Made by a program: the position numbers and the translations under genes | Shown here: in pieces, positions 8,835-19,454 of the stretch | Position numbering within the stretch: the stretch's first letter is position 1 | Layout: every line of letters starts with the position of its first letter | The notes under the pieces: generated by a model | The model's database searches: none | What the model was told of the DNA's origin: nothing | What the model saw: only the letters and a program-made list of their open reading frames with translations | From: Stenotrophomonas sp. ESTM1D_MKCIP4_1 | GTDB lineage: Bacteria; Pseudomonadota; Gammaproteobacteria; Xanthomonadales; Xanthomonadaceae | Assembly: GCF_003086895.1 (NCBI RefSeq) | Contig: NZ_CP026004.1 | Coordinates: 4,236,684-4,300,683, forward strand | Length of the DNA stretch: 64,000 bases | Direction of reading: 5' to 3'

Positions 8835-8920
8835 GGGGTCAGAGCCCTTCCTGCGGAAGGGATCTGACCCCGGATCGCGGCAAGGGGTCGGATCCCTTTC
8901 GCAGAAAGGGCTCTGACCCC
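8835..8920. repeat. GGGGTC...GACCCC repeats, copies 2 and 3, head to head
   Basis: Two palindromic repeats lie between ilvD and the next gene. One spans 8835-8871 with the left arm as ggggtcagagccc. One spans 8884-8920 in the reverse orientation, beginning ggggtcggatccc. They are separated by 12 bases. Because they are inverted copies, the pair can also fold on itself into one long stem of about 37 bp. They probably end ilvD transcription or stabilise its mRNA; this is inference, since neither is followed by a run of T. Confidence 0.8.
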
Positions 8921-8971
8921 GTTCCAGCCATCAGCGGTAAGGTAGGACGAAACACCGACACGGAGGTTGTG

Positions 8972-9583
8972 ATGACGTTGCTTTCGCTTGCCCTGGCCGC
9001 TGCGTTGGGCGCCGCACCCGAACCGTCGAAGGCGCCGGACTGCAGCTACGACCGCGATGCGATGCTGGCGATGGAACCGGATGCGTTCGACCAGGATCTG
9101 GAGGGCGGCTGGCGCCCGCTGGCCGAGCGCGGTTGCCAGCGCGAAGCCGCTGATCTGCTCGCCGCCTACGCTGCATTGCCCAAGGCGGCGGGCAACACCA
9201 CCATCATCTGGCATGAGGGGCAGCTGCGCGCCGAGCTCGGGCAGACGGCCCAGGCGATTGCTCTGATGCAGCGCACCTACAAGCCGAAGGACAAGGATCC
9301 CGGTTACTGGAATGCCTACGTGGACGGCACGGTTGCCTTCCTGCAGCACGATCGTGCGGCACTGGAGAAGGCCCGCGCGGCGCTGGTCGCGATTCCCACA
9401 CCGGAGGAATTCGCGGGGGCGTTGAAGGATGGGCGCTACCACTTTACGACGGCAGGCGGGCAGAAGGTGGATGTGGCCTGGCCACCGAACCTGGATGTGC
9501 TCGATGGCTTCCTGCGCTGCTTCGACCGCGATTACCACGGCGCGCTGGGTGATACCGCATGCCGGAAGCCGCAAGGCGGTTGA
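8972..9583 (+). CDS. Hypothetical exported protein
   Basis: This is a 203-residue protein with a short signal peptide (MTLLSLALAAALGAAPEPSKA). The mature part is helical, resembling tetratricopeptide-like packing (AERGCQREAADLLAAYAALPKAAG, then ELGQTAQAIALMQRTYK). Three or four Cys residues (DCSYD, RGCQR, RCFDR, TACRK) could form disulfides. ATG at 8972 is chosen because ggagg at 8962-8966 is five bases upstream; the GTG at 8969 is too close. It is flanked by palindromic repeats on both sides and appears to stand alone. No function is assigned. Confidence 0.75.
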   Translation: MTLLSLALAAALGAAPEPSKAPDCSYDRDAMLAMEPDAFDQDLEGGWRPLAERGCQREAADLLAAYAALPKAAGNTTIIWHEGQLRAELGQTAQAIALMQRTYKPKDKDPGYWNAYVDGTVAFLQHDRAALEKARAALVAIPTPEEFAGALKDGRYHFTTAGGQKVDVAWPPNLDVLDGFLRCFDRDYHGALGDTACRKPQGG

Positions 9584-9600
9584 GTGACCGAGTGCGTGCT

Positions 9601-9636
9601 GGGGTCAGAGCCCTTCCTGCGGAAGGGATCCGACCC
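9601..9636. repeat. GGGGTC...GACCCC palindromic repeat, copy 4
   Basis: This palindrome (ggggtcagagcccttcctgc onwards) occupies nearly all of the 57-bp gap between the convergent hypothetical gene and dinG. It could serve as a two-way terminator. It is almost identical to copy 2. Confidence 0.8.
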
Positions 9637-9640
9637 CGCC

Positions 9641-11743
9641 TCAGCCGATCACGCGCTTGAACGGCGGCAGCGCGTCGATGATGCGCTTGCCGTAGCGGCG
9701 GGTCAGCAGCCGCGAATCGAGGATGACCACGCGGCCGGTGTCGGTGGACGTGCGGATCAGGCGGCCGGCGAACTGGGTGAGCGTGCGCAGCGCGTGCGGG
9801 ATGGCGATCAGGTTGAAGGCGTTCATGCCGCGCGCCTCCACCCATTCGCTCAAGGTCGCGGTCTGCGGGTCGGTCGGTACCGCGAACGGTACCTGGGTGA
9901 TGACCACGGTGGTACAGGCTTCGCCGGGCAGGTCCAGGCCTTCGCCGAAGGAGTTCAGGCCGAACAGCACCGAACCCTCGCCGGCGGCGACGCGGCGCAG
10001 GTGTTCGTCGATCAGCCGGGTCTTGGACATGTCGCCCTGCACCAGCACCTGCTTGCGGCGCGCGGTGGACATCAGGCCGGCCACCTTTTCCATCTTCCAG
10101 CGCGAAGTGAACAGCACCATCGAGCCCTTGCCCCAGTCCAGTTCCTGGTCGAGGTAGCGCGCCACTTCGCGGGGATGGCCTTCGCGGTCATCAGGCGTGA
10201 CCGGAAACTTCGGCACGATCAGCTCGGCCTGGTTGGGCAGGTCGAAGGGAGACGCGAGCGAGACCATCTCCGCGTCCGGCGGAATGCCGTTGTCGATGGC
10301 CAGCGACTGGAAGTCGCCACCGCCGGTCAGCGTGGCCGAGGTCATCACCACCGAATCCACTTCATCCCACAGCAGCTTGCGCAGCACATGCGCGGCCGAG
10401 ACCGGTGAGCCGTGCAGCACCAGGTCGCCCTCGCGGGTGGCGGTCACCCAGCGCGCGGTGGGCGGCGCACCGTCCTTGTCCTCGCGGCGCCAGGCCTGCC
10501 ACAGGTTGTACTGCTGCTCGATCATTTCCAGCGCCATGCCGAGGTTGCGCTGCAGGCGCTCGCGCGCCGCGTCGTCCGGCTTGCCCTTGGCCACCTGTGC
10601 GTTGGCGGCATGGGCCCAGTTGTAGAGGCTGCGGGTGTCATCGGCCAGCGCTTCGATCGGCTCGCGCCAGGCCTCGGGCAGGCGCCCGTTGGCGGCACGC
10701 CACATCGGATCTTCGTCGGCCGGTGCCGGCATCCACACCGCTTCGATGTGGTCGCGGAAGGCACGCAGCTGCTTGGCCACGTTGCTGGCCACGTCGATGG
10801 CCTCGTTCGGCAGCAGGTTGCCCAGGCGGTCCTTGTCGACCGCGCGGTAGGCACCGGCAATCAGGATCTGCAGGCGGCCGGTGCGCTTGGCCATGTCATC
10901 CAGGGCCAGGCTGGCCGCGCCCTGGTCGATGGCCACGTTGCCGATGTGGTGGCCTTCGTCCAGCACCAGCAGCATATCCGACGGTGCAGCGATCATCGGC
11001 TGGCCGTTGTCGCTGTCACCAATGGACAGCGCCGACAGCAGCAGCGCGTGGTTGGTCACCACGATCTGCGCATCACGCACGGTATTGCGTGAGCGCAGTA
11101 CCGCGCACTGCGCCGAATACGCGCAGCGGCGCCCGGCACAGGCCGACGCCGGGGTGGTGATGCGGCTGCGCAGGCCGGGGCTGATGGTCTCCGGCGCGTT
11201 GTCGATGTCGCCATCCCACGTACCACTGGTGAACGCATCGGACAGGCGCTTGGCGATATCCATTTCGATGGGCGCCAGCGGCCGGTCGTACAGCGGCGCT
11301 TCGTCCTCGAACATGCCGCCCTGCGCGCCCTCGCCCTGCGCTTCGGCGGCGTTGCGCGTGCACAGGTAGCGGGTACGGCCTTTGGCCAGCGCCACGGTCG
11401 CGTCCAGGCCGGTGGCCTTGAGGAAATTGGGAATGTCGCGCTCGACCAGCTGCGACTGCAGGGCCACGGTACCGGTGCTGATGACCAGCTTCTTCTTGCT
11501 GGCCAGCGCGATGGGCACGCCTGCGGTGAGGTAACCCAGGCTCTTGCCGACGCCGGTCGGCGCCTCGACCACGCCCACGCCGCCACTGGTGGACAGCGCA
11601 CGCGACACCACGCCGATCATCTGGCTCTGCGAGCGGCGGGTGGAGAAGCCGGGGGTGTTGGCCTGCAGGGTCGTGTACGCCTTGCGGATCGCATCCTTCA
11701 AGGCGTCATCGAGCTTGCGCGGGGCGGCGACGGTTTCGGTCAC
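9641..11743 (-). CDS. dinG: ATP-dependent DNA helicase DinG
   Basis: This is a full-length 700-residue superfamily 2 DNA helicase of the XPD/DinG group, which unwinds forked DNA, R-loops and D-loops during repair. Walker A APTGVGKS is at residues 61-68 and the DEGH box at 262-265. Four cysteines at 128, 202, 207 and 213 have the same spacing (74, 5, 6) as the 4Fe-4S ligands of E. coli DinG. The C-terminal helicase motifs GLNSFGEGLDLPGE and ALRTLTQFAGRLIRT are intact. Convergent with the hypothetical exported protein gene. A perfect hairpin with 10-bp arms lies 26 bp upstream of the start. No LexA box is evident by eye. Confidence 0.96.
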   Translation of the reverse strand: MTETVAAPRKLDDALKDAIRKAYTTLQANTPGFSTRRSQSQMIGVVSRALSTSGGVGVVEAPTGVGKSLGYLTAGVPIALASKKKLVISTGTVALQSQLVERDIPNFLKATGLDATVALAKGRTRYLCTRNAAEAQGEGAQGGMFEDEAPLYDRPLAPIEMDIAKRLSDAFTSGTWDGDIDNAPETISPGLRSRITTPASACAGRRCAYSAQCAVLRSRNTVRDAQIVVTNHALLLSALSIGDSDNGQPMIAAPSDMLLVLDEGHHIGNVAIDQGAASLALDDMAKRTGRLQILIAGAYRAVDKDRLGNLLPNEAIDVASNVAKQLRAFRDHIEAVWMPAPADEDPMWRAANGRLPEAWREPIEALADDTRSLYNWAHAANAQVAKGKPDDAARERLQRNLGMALEMIEQQYNLWQAWRREDKDGAPPTARWVTATREGDLVLHGSPVSAAHVLRKLLWDEVDSVVMTSATLTGGGDFQSLAIDNGIPPDAEMVSLASPFDLPNQAELIVPKFPVTPDDREGHPREVARYLDQELDWGKGSMVLFTSRWKMEKVAGLMSTARRKQVLVQGDMSKTRLIDEHLRRVAAGEGSVLFGLNSFGEGLDLPGEACTTVVITQVPFAVPTDPQTATLSEWVEARGMNAFNLIAIPHALRTLTQFAGRLIRTSTDTGRVVILDSRLLTRRYGKRIIDALPPFKRVIG

Positions 11744-11768
11744 GCCGGGAAGTACCGTGGCTGTATCA

Positions 11769-11794
11769 GGCCGGCCATTGTCGCATGGCCGGCC
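11769..11794. repeat. Perfect 10-bp-arm hairpin upstream of dinG
   Basis: The arms ggccggccat (11769-11778) and atggccggcc (11785-11794) are perfectly complementary around a six-base loop, tgtcgc. It would lie in the dinG leader RNA or promoter region. No T-run follows on either strand. It could be a repeat relic or a regulatory structure. Confidence 0.6.
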
Positions 11795-11909
11795 ACCCGG
11801 ACCGAGGCGCGGGCGCTGAACAGGGTCAGCGGCGTCGGGGCGTGGCTTTCATGGGCCGGATGGCTGTACCGGGCCGGGCCAGATGCGGCGTTGCCAGCGC
11901 ACCGCCCTG

Positions 11910-11967
11910 GTAGGTGCCAACCTTGGTTGGCACACCTGCCACAGCGCCGACCCAGGTCGGCCTCTAC
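11910..11967. repeat. Paired GTAG (SMAG-type) hairpin
   Basis: Starts gtaggtgccaaccttggttg and ends with an inverted, slightly diverged half closing in ctac. It is the same family as 3960-4017 and 14145-14200. It lies between dinG and the small membrane protein gene; the rest of the 246-bp gap holds only the hairpin at 11769 and nothing else I can identify. Confidence 0.8.
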
Positions 11968-11989
11968 CAGAAGCAGCCGCAGCCCGGCG

Positions 11990-12355
11990 TTACCGCGACG
12001 GTGGCGGCGGCGGAACCGAACGGCTGCGCAGCACGCGCACCAGTGCCCAGACCATCAGCACGATACCGAAGGCGGTCAGCAGGGACAGCACGAACTGCAC
12101 GCCGCCGAGCACCGCGCTCATGGCCGAAATGGCGCTGAAATCACCGCTGCTGACCAGCCACAGCGGCACCACGTTGGCCAGCACGCCCCCCAGGTTGGCC
12201 ACCAGCAGCAGCACCAGCCCCGCCAGCGCACCGCTGCGGGCGGCGTCACGCGGCGCGCCCACCACCCAGACCAGGCCGACGCACAGGGCGATCAGCACCG
12301 GCAGGCGCACGCCGATCATGCTCAGCACGCTCAGCAGCAGCGAGGAACTGTCCAT
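11990..12355 (-). CDS. Small integral membrane protein, hypothetical
   Basis: This is a 121-residue protein with about four hydrophobic segments (around residues 5-32, 42-66, 68-75 and 84-110) and a short basic, proline-rich tail RSRSVPPPPPSR. It lies three bases downstream of aroE on the same strand, so it is probably co-transcribed with it. No conserved motif indicates a role, and I do not recognise the family. Confidence 0.65.
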   Translation of the reverse strand: MDSSSLLLSVLSMIGVRLPVLIALCVGLVWVVGAPRDAARSGALAGLVLLLVANLGGVLANVVPLWLVSSGDFSAISAMSAVLGGVQFVLSLLTAFGIVLMVWALVRVLRSRSVPPPPPSR

Positions 12356-12358
12356 CGA

Positions 12359-13204
12359 TCAGTCCTCGCCGGCAAGGACGCCGGCACCGGCCCGCAGCTG
12401 CTGGTAGATCTCATCGGTCTGCGGGCGCACGCCATGCCACTGCAGGAAGCTCTCGGCGGCCTGCTCGACCAGCATGCCCAGGCCATCGACGGAGTTGCGG
12501 CAGTTCGCCGCGCGCGCCCACGCCAGGAACGCGATGGCGGCCTCACCGTAGTTCAGGTCCACGGCGGTGGTCATCGAATTGACCAGCGACAGCGGCAGCT
12601 TGAACTCCACATCGCGGTCGCGGCCGGCCGAGGTGGCGTTGAGGATCAGCTCGAAATCGCCCAGCTCGCGCAGGTCTTCCCAGTAACGGCTGATGGCGCG
12701 GCCCGGTTCTCCCATGGCGTCGATCAGTTCGTCGGCACGTTCCGGCGTGCGGTTCACCACCACCAGTTCGGTGATGCCGGCATCCAGCAGCGCCGGCGCG
12801 ACGCTGCGTGCCGAACCCCCGGCGCCGATCAGCAGCACGCGGCGGCCACGCAGGTCCAGGCCGTGACGGTCGGTGAGGTCACGCACCAGGCCGATGCCAT
12901 CGGTGGTGTCGCCGTGCCAGCGGTCACCCTTGCGCAGCAGCGTATTCACCGAACCGGCGCGGCGCGCGCGAGCGGTCAGCGTGGTGCACACCGAGAACGC
13001 GGCCTCCTTGTGCGGCGAGGTGACGTTGGCACCGACACCGCCTTCGGCGGCGAAGGCTTCCAGCCCGGCGAGGAACGCGTCCGGGGCCAGGTCGATCGCA
13101 CGGTAGTCGATGCTGATGCCTTCCTGGCGACCGAACGTCGCGTGGATCAGCGGCGACTTCGAGTGGGCAACGGGGTGTCCGAAGACGGCGTAACGATCGG
13201 TCAT
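12359..13204 (-). CDS. aroE: Shikimate dehydrogenase
   Basis: This is a 281-residue shikimate dehydrogenase that reduces 3-dehydroshikimate with NADPH in aromatic amino acid synthesis. The substrate site AHSKSP is near residue 13, the catalytic Lys is in [10 protein letters not shown] near 65, and Asp is in DTTDGIG near 102. The NADP site GAGGSARS is near 127, followed by VVNRTPERA. The family more often has DNTDG, so the Asn-to-Thr change here is a mild variation. A GAGGA ribosome site precedes the ATG. It is divergent from the propeller protein gene with 48 bp between them. Confidence 0.95.
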   Translation of the reverse strand: MTDRYAVFGHPVAHSKSPLIHATFGRQEGISIDYRAIDLAPDAFLAGLEAFAAEGGVGANVTSPHKEAAFSVCTTLTARARRAGSVNTLLRKGDRWHGDTTDGIGLVRDLTDRHGLDLRGRRVLLIGAGGSARSVAPALLDAGITELVVVNRTPERADELIDAMGEPGRAISRYWEDLRELGDFELILNATSAGRDRDVEFKLPLSLVNSMTTAVDLNYGEAAIAFLAWARAANCRNSVDGLGMLVEQAAESFLQWHGVRPQTDEIYQQLRAGAGVLAGED

Positions 13205-13252
13205 GGAATCCTCAAGCTGGCTAGACTGGTGCACTTTCGTGCAAGGACCCGG

Positions 13253-14116
13253 ATGATGCGCATCACCCCGACCCTGCTGGTGCTGGCCGCCAGTCTACTC
13301 TCTGCCCCCGTGGCGATGGCGTTGAACGAGTACGGCATCGAGGGCATGGGCGTGGTCTCCACCCGCGCCGACGAAGGCCGGGCGACGATCAGTGCCGACG
13401 GCCAGCGCATCGTCTTCGCCCGCCGTGGCGAGGCCGGCTGGGGGTTGTGGCAGGCACGGGTGGTGGACGGCCGCTGGCAGCAGGCGCAGGCCCTGCCGGT
13501 GGACGTGGCCGGCGAGGCGCTGGATCCCTGGCTCAGCCGCGATGGCCGCTGGCTGCTGTTCGCCGCTGGCCGTGAGGGCAGATGGGCGCTGTACCGCGCG
13601 CCGGTCGCCGCCGATGGCAGCGTGGGCCACGCGCAGGCGCTGGCCGGGAAGGGGGGCACGCGTGCGGAGCGTGGCGCCGCGCTGAGCGCTGACGGCCGCC
13701 GCCTGCTGTTCGCCCGCAACCAGGGGCGTGGTGCCGGCTGGGATCTGTTCGTGGCGCCGTTGGATGCGCAGGGTGTGCGTGGCGTGGCGGTGGCACTGGA
13801 TGGCCTCAACACGGCCGCCGATGAAACCGACGGCGACTGGCTGGGCGATGCTGGCGCAGTGGTGTTCAGCCGCGGCAACGGCGAAGCCGCGCAGGTGATG
13901 ACCAGCGCGTGTGCCTGGACCGGCGCGGCGCTGCAGCCACTGGGGCTGTCGTTCAACCAGACCGGGGGCTGGACCGGCACGCCGGTGGTGGACAACGCCA
14001 AGCCCGGCGAGATGCTGGTGTCCAGCAGTGCCGCGAAGGCGCCGCGCGCCGGGGGCGTAGACGTGTACCGGTTGGCGGTGCCGAAGGTGGCGACCGTGGC
14101 CGGGTGCATGCCGTAG
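13253..14116 (+). CDS. Exported PD40/TolB-like beta-propeller protein
   Basis: This is a 287-residue protein with a signal peptide ending near APVAMA. Repeated blades of the form [28 protein letters not shown] and [14 protein letters not shown] are typical of PD40/WD40-like propellers as in TolB. Two Met codons occur in tandem; AAGGA at 13243-13247 suits either. The stop TAG at 14114-14116 is also the TAG of a GTAG repeat that begins at 14113. It is divergent from aroE. A periplasmic binding or scaffold role is plausible, but the partner is unknown. Confidence 0.75.
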   Translation: MMRITPTLLVLAASLLSAPVAMALNEYGIEGMGVVSTRADEGRATISADGQRIVFARRGEAGWGLWQARVVDGRWQQAQALPVDVAGEALDPWLSRDGRWLLFAAGREGRWALYRAPVAADGSVGHAQALAGKGGTRAERGAALSADGRRLLFARNQGRGAGWDLFVAPLDAQGVRGVAVALDGLNTAADETDGDWLGDAGAVVFSRGNGEAAQVMTSACAWTGAALQPLGLSFNQTGGWTGTPVVDNAKPGEMLVSSSAAKAPRAGGVDVYRLAVPKVATVAGCMP

Positions 14117-14200
14117 ATCTACGCCATGCGTGGATGGCCGTCTGGTAGATGCCAACCTTGGTTGGCATGCCTTGGAGCGCCAACCAAGGTTGGCGACTAC
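14113..14200. repeat. GTAG hairpins overlapping a stop codon
   Basis: The first element, gtagatctacgccatgcg onward to about 14136, matches the family members at 42760 and 51575. Its TAG is the stop codon of the propeller protein. A second, paired element spans 14145-14200 (gtagatgccaaccttggt to gactac). Together they fill the gap to the convergent gene. Confidence 0.8.
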
Positions 14201-14227
14201 CGGGGATCCAACCCCGGACCACGCCTC

Positions 14228-14497
14228 TCAGCGCGCCAACACCTGGGCGCGCTGCTTCTCGTAATCGATCTCGCTCAGCTGGCCGTTGTCCTTGCGGCGG
14301 TTCAGCGCGGCCAGTTCGGCCTGCACGCTTTCCGGCAGGGCCTGCTCACGGGCCACGCGGGCGGCGGCGGAGAGCTGCTCCGGCGGGCGCCGGCTGGCCC
14401 GCCACGCAGCCACGAACACGCCGACGATGATGGCGCCGAACACCAGTGTGCCGGTGCCCCAGATCAGCCATTGCATCCATCCCATTTCCGGTCCCAT
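14228..14497 (-). CDS. Small membrane protein with SHOCT-like C-terminus
   Basis: This is an 89-residue protein with a single hydrophobic helix at about residues 8-32. A cytoplasmic tail follows in which LNRRKDNGQLSEIDYEKQRAQVL resembles the SHOCT short C-terminal oligomerisation motif. Start at 14497 is the first Met; a second Met four codons later is also possible. It lies 33 bases downstream of no other coding gene on its strand, since hemB lies beyond its stop-to-start side on the right and reads the same way. The function is unknown. Confidence 0.65.
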   Translation of the reverse strand: MGPEMGWMQWLIWGTGTLVFGAIIVGVFVAAWRASRRPPEQLSAAARVAREQALPESVQAELAALNRRKDNGQLSEIDYEKQRAQVLAR

Positions 14498-14530
14498 CGC
14501 GTGTTCCTCCGTCCGTCGTGAGCGCTATTG

Positions 14531-16454
<1,924 letters not shown>

Positions 16455-16606
16455 GGGGGCAGCCGCGCCGGGCGCGGTTTCACAGGCACGCGGGGGGCTC
16501 GCGCAGCGCCGCATTGTACTCCCCTGCCCGGCCCCGGGCCGTGGGGCTGCGACGCCCGGTCGCACCCATGGGCGCGACTCGGAGCAGCTTGTTCAGAGCA
16601 TGCCGC

Positions 16607-16855
16607 TCAGAGCAGCCCACCGCCCAGGCTCAGGCGGATGATGCCGACGACCACCACGATACCGTTCAGGACCAGACCGGTCTTGGCACGGCCGCGCTTG
16701 CTGGGGTGGGTGAAGAGGATGCCCAGCGCGGCGATGACCGCACCCACCGCCGCGAACGGAATGAGGAACCAGTTGCCCCAGCCCAGCAGCGGGATCAGGG
16801 CCAGGATCATCCACAGCAACGCCACGATGCCCCACAACAGACTGATCACACCCAT
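16607..16855 (-). CDS. Small two- or three-helix membrane protein
   Basis: This 82-residue hydrophobic protein has segments at about residues 4-22, 25-48 and 60-76, separated by the basic loop HPSKRGRAKTG. A good ribosome site (agggga) precedes the ATG at 16855. It resembles DUF4190-like or similar small envelope proteins, but I cannot name a family with confidence. The gap between it and the bestrophin-like gene (about 150 bp) shows no feature. Confidence 0.65.
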   Translation of the reverse strand: MGVISLLWGIVALLWMILALIPLLGWGNWFLIPFAAVGAVIAALGILFTHPSKRGRAKTGLVLNGIVVVVGIIRLSLGGGLL

Positions 16856-17038
16856 GCCGCGTTCCCCTGTGGTTGGTTTCTGCCGCCACATTAGCCCTTC
16901 CTGCCGCTGCCGCCTACCGCCATTGGCGACATGCTCACCTGCGCCATGGCAGCATGCCGGCACGGCTCGGGTGCCCGTGTTGGCGCCGATTCAGAGTCCC
17001 CGGCCGATGATCCGAACTGTCCTACAGGGGTATACGCC

Positions 17039-17503
17039 ATGAACATCCGTTGGGTCGCCTTGACCGCCATGCTGCTGGCCGCCGCGGGTTGCGCCAGTAC
17101 CTCCAAGGTCATGCTGGGCCGCGCCCGTGCGCCGATCGACCCGGCGCTGGTACAGATCTATTCGACCCCGCCGGCCGGTTCGCTGGAAATCGCCCAGCTG
17201 GAATCGTCCTCGGCGGTGGGCTTCGGCACGCAGGGCCAGACCGATGCTGCCGTGGCGCGGCTCAAGCGCGAAGCCGCCGCACTGGGCGCCAATGGCGTGA
17301 TCCTGATGGGCGTGGGCAGCAGCGGCTCGCCGGTCGGCATGTCGGTGGGTGCCGGCAGCTACGGCTCGCACGTGGGCGGCGGCCTGGGCATCGGCATTCC
17401 GACCACGCAGAAGCGCGCGGCCGGTGTTGCGATCTGGGTGCCGAACCCGGAAGCGCCGGCACGGTTGCCGACACAGACGATCACCCCCACCCCGCAACGT
17501 TGA
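17039..17503 (+). CDS. DUF4156/YbjQ-like lipoprotein
   Basis: This is a 154-residue predicted lipoprotein with the lipobox LAAAGC at Cys18. A domain with VARLKREAAALGANGVILMG resembles the helix-strand of YbjQ and DUF4156 proteins. A Gly/Ser-rich stretch (about residues 97-122) and a Pro/Thr-rich tail follow. The ATG at 17039 is immediately followed by a normal n-region. It is convergent with the DUF885 gene across a paired GTAG repeat. No biochemical role is known. Confidence 0.7.
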   Translation: MNIRWVALTAMLLAAAGCASTSKVMLGRARAPIDPALVQIYSTPPAGSLEIAQLESSSAVGFGTQGQTDAAVARLKREAAALGANGVILMGVGSSGSPVGMSVGAGSYGSHVGGGLGIGIPTTQKRAAGVAIWVPNPEAPARLPTQTITPTPQR

Positions 17504-17525
17504 TCTGCGGTAACGCCGGCCGCTG

Positions 17526-17590
17526 GTAGTGCCGGCCGCTGGCCGGCAACCCACCGGGCAAAGGCAATGCCGGCCAGCGGCCGGCACTAC
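17526..17590. repeat. Paired GTAG hairpin (gccggccgctggccggc family)
   Basis: Starts gtagtgccggccgctggccg and ends with the inverse half ggccggcactac. It fills the gap between convergent genes. The DUF885 stop codon lies three bases beyond its right end. Confidence 0.85.
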
Positions 17591-17593
17591 CGC

Positions 17594-19396
17594 TTACTTC
17601 TTCCGGTACTTCGGCACGAACTGCTGCTGCACCGCTTCGGCCAGCTGGTCCGGCGGCAGCAGGCCCTGGTCGAGCAGGAAGTTGTTGAACGCCAGGCGGT
17701 CAAACTTCGCGCCCAGCGCCAGTTCGGTCTGCATCCGCAGTTCCAGGATGCGGGTGTAGCCATAGAAGTAGCTGCCTGCCTGGCCCGGCATGCGCACCGT
17801 GTAGCGGTCCAGTTCCTGCGTGGCCATCGCCTTGGACAGGCCGACCTGCTCGATCAGCACCCGCTCACCGTTGGCTCGGTCGGTCAGGCCGAGGTTGAGC
17901 ATCGGGTCGAGCATGGCGCGCGCCGCGCGCAGCAGGCGGAACTGCAGGGCGATCAGCTGCCCGTCCAGCGGCTCGTACGGCACCATTTCCGCCTCGGCGT
18001 ACAGCGCCCAGCCTTCCACGTTCACCGAATTGAACGCGAACATCGTGCGTGCCAGTGACACACCACGCTCGACCATGGCAGTGAACTGCAGTTCGTGACC
18101 GGGGCGCCCTTCGTGCGCGCTCAGCGTCCACGCCGCCGAACCGAAATTGAAATCGTCGTACTGCGCACCCGGGCCGGCGGCCGGATTGCCCAGCGGCAGC
18201 ACGAAAGTGCCCTGCTGCCCGGTGTTGTTGACCAGCGGTGCCGGCAGGAAATGCGGAGCCGGGCTGGCTGCGCTTTCGGCCGCTGACCCCAGGCGCATCT
18301 GCATGGGACGCTTGGGCACATCGACGATGCCGTGTTCGCGGATCAACGGATCAATCGCGTCGATCACCTTGCGGTAGTGGCCTTCAAGCTGATCGTCGGC
18401 GATCTTGTCGGCCTTCAGCGCGCGGATCACCGCCACCGGGTCGCTCGGGTCGGCCACCTTCAGACCCTTCTCCTTCGCCACCAGCGGCGCCAGCTGCTGC
18501 ATGGCCGAGCGGGTTTCCATGAACTCCAGCTGGGCGCGCTGCATCAGCAGCTTCGGATCGATGTCGATGCCGACCTGCTTGAGCTGGTAGGCATACAGCG
18601 GCGCCGGCAGCCGTGCATCGGTGCGCGCCTTCGGCAGCACCTCCCTGCGGGTCCACGCGGCGTAGTCCTTCATCTGCCCGGCCAGGGCCGTCATCGCCTC
18701 ATCGGCGCCGGCAATCTGGTACTTCTTCAGCAGCGACTCGATTCCGGTGATGTAGGTTTCGACGTTGTCCAGCGACTGCTGCACTTCAATCTGCGTCGGC
18801 TGCAGCAGGGCGCTGTCTTTCAGGCGCTCCTCATACCGCTGGCGGGCCAGTGTGGTGAAGGCGGTGCCACCGGGTTGCAGGCCCGCGTAGGCCTTGAGGC
18901 GATCCAGCGCCTTGGCACGCCGCTCGGCCGGCACCTGGTCGGACAGCAGCAGATTGAGGCCGCTGAAGACCGTCTGCGGTGCGTCGCTCCACGGGAGCAG
19001 GTACCTGTCGTTGAGCTCGCTGCCTTCAATGCTCTGGTCAGCGGCGTGGATCATGATGGCCAGGTCCTGGCGGACGTTGGGATCCTTCTCGGTAGCCAGC
19101 TTCGCCTTCAACGCATCGCGGGCCTTGGCCGTCGCGGCGCGGAAGCGCTTGCCGTTGTCCGGGCCGAGGTCGGCCACCTTGTCGTCGTAGCCGGGCACAC
19201 CGAAGAAGCCGGTCTGTTCGGGCTGGAACGGCCCCTGCGCATCGAGCAGGATCTGCGCCAGCGCATTGCTGCGGGCGACCCAGGCCGGGCTGGCCGGCGT
19301 AGCGGCCTTGGCGGCCGGTGCGGCCAGGGCCGGCGGTGCCGACAGCAACGGGGGGGCGGTCAGGGCCAGGGCAACGGCCAGCGCGATCGGCTTCAT
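17594..19396 (-). CDS. DUF885 family exported hydrolase
   Basis: This is a 600-residue DUF885 protein with a signal peptide (MKPIALAVALALTAPPLLS onward). DUF885 proteins are presumed metallopeptidases or esterases. The HExxPGH motif appears as SAHEGRPGHELQF near residue 430, followed by NVEGWALYAEAE about 35 residues later, the expected pattern of metal ligands. Length is normal. The start at 19396 gives a clean signal peptide. The gene is monocistronic, with a repeat array behind its promoter side at 19.46-20.10 kb. The substrate is unknown. Confidence 0.85.
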   Translation of the reverse strand: MKPIALAVALALTAPPLLSAPPALAAPAAKAATPASPAWVARSNALAQILLDAQGPFQPEQTGFFGVPGYDDKVADLGPDNGKRFRAATAKARDALKAKLATEKDPNVRQDLAIMIHAADQSIEGSELNDRYLLPWSDAPQTVFSGLNLLLSDQVPAERRAKALDRLKAYAGLQPGGTAFTTLARQRYEERLKDSALLQPTQIEVQQSLDNVETYITGIESLLKKYQIAGADEAMTALAGQMKDYAAWTRREVLPKARTDARLPAPLYAYQLKQVGIDIDPKLLMQRAQLEFMETRSAMQQLAPLVAKEKGLKVADPSDPVAVIRALKADKIADDQLEGHYRKVIDAIDPLIREHGIVDVPKRPMQMRLGSAAESAASPAPHFLPAPLVNNTGQQGTFVLPLGNPAAGPGAQYDDFNFGSAAWTLSAHEGRPGHELQFTAMVERGVSLARTMFAFNSVNVEGWALYAEAEMVPYEPLDGQLIALQFRLLRAARAMLDPMLNLGLTDRANGERVLIEQVGLSKAMATQELDRYTVRMPGQAGSYFYGYTRILELRMQTELALGAKFDRLAFNNFLLDQGLLPPDQLAEAVQQQFVPKYRKK

Positions 19397-19454
19397 GGGA
19401 CACTCCAGCAAAGGGGTGTCCGCAACTTACGCGCTCAGGGCGATGGCGACAATC

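Noticed and set aside
11891..13252. Forward open frame running into the propeller gene
   Set aside because: It crosses a GTAG repeat and lies antisense to aroE; only the last part from 13253 is real coding sequence.
16856..17038. Small RNA or gene between the small membrane protein and the lipoprotein gene
   Set aside because: No start with ribosome site, no hairpin with T-run and no repeat; nothing supportable was seen.
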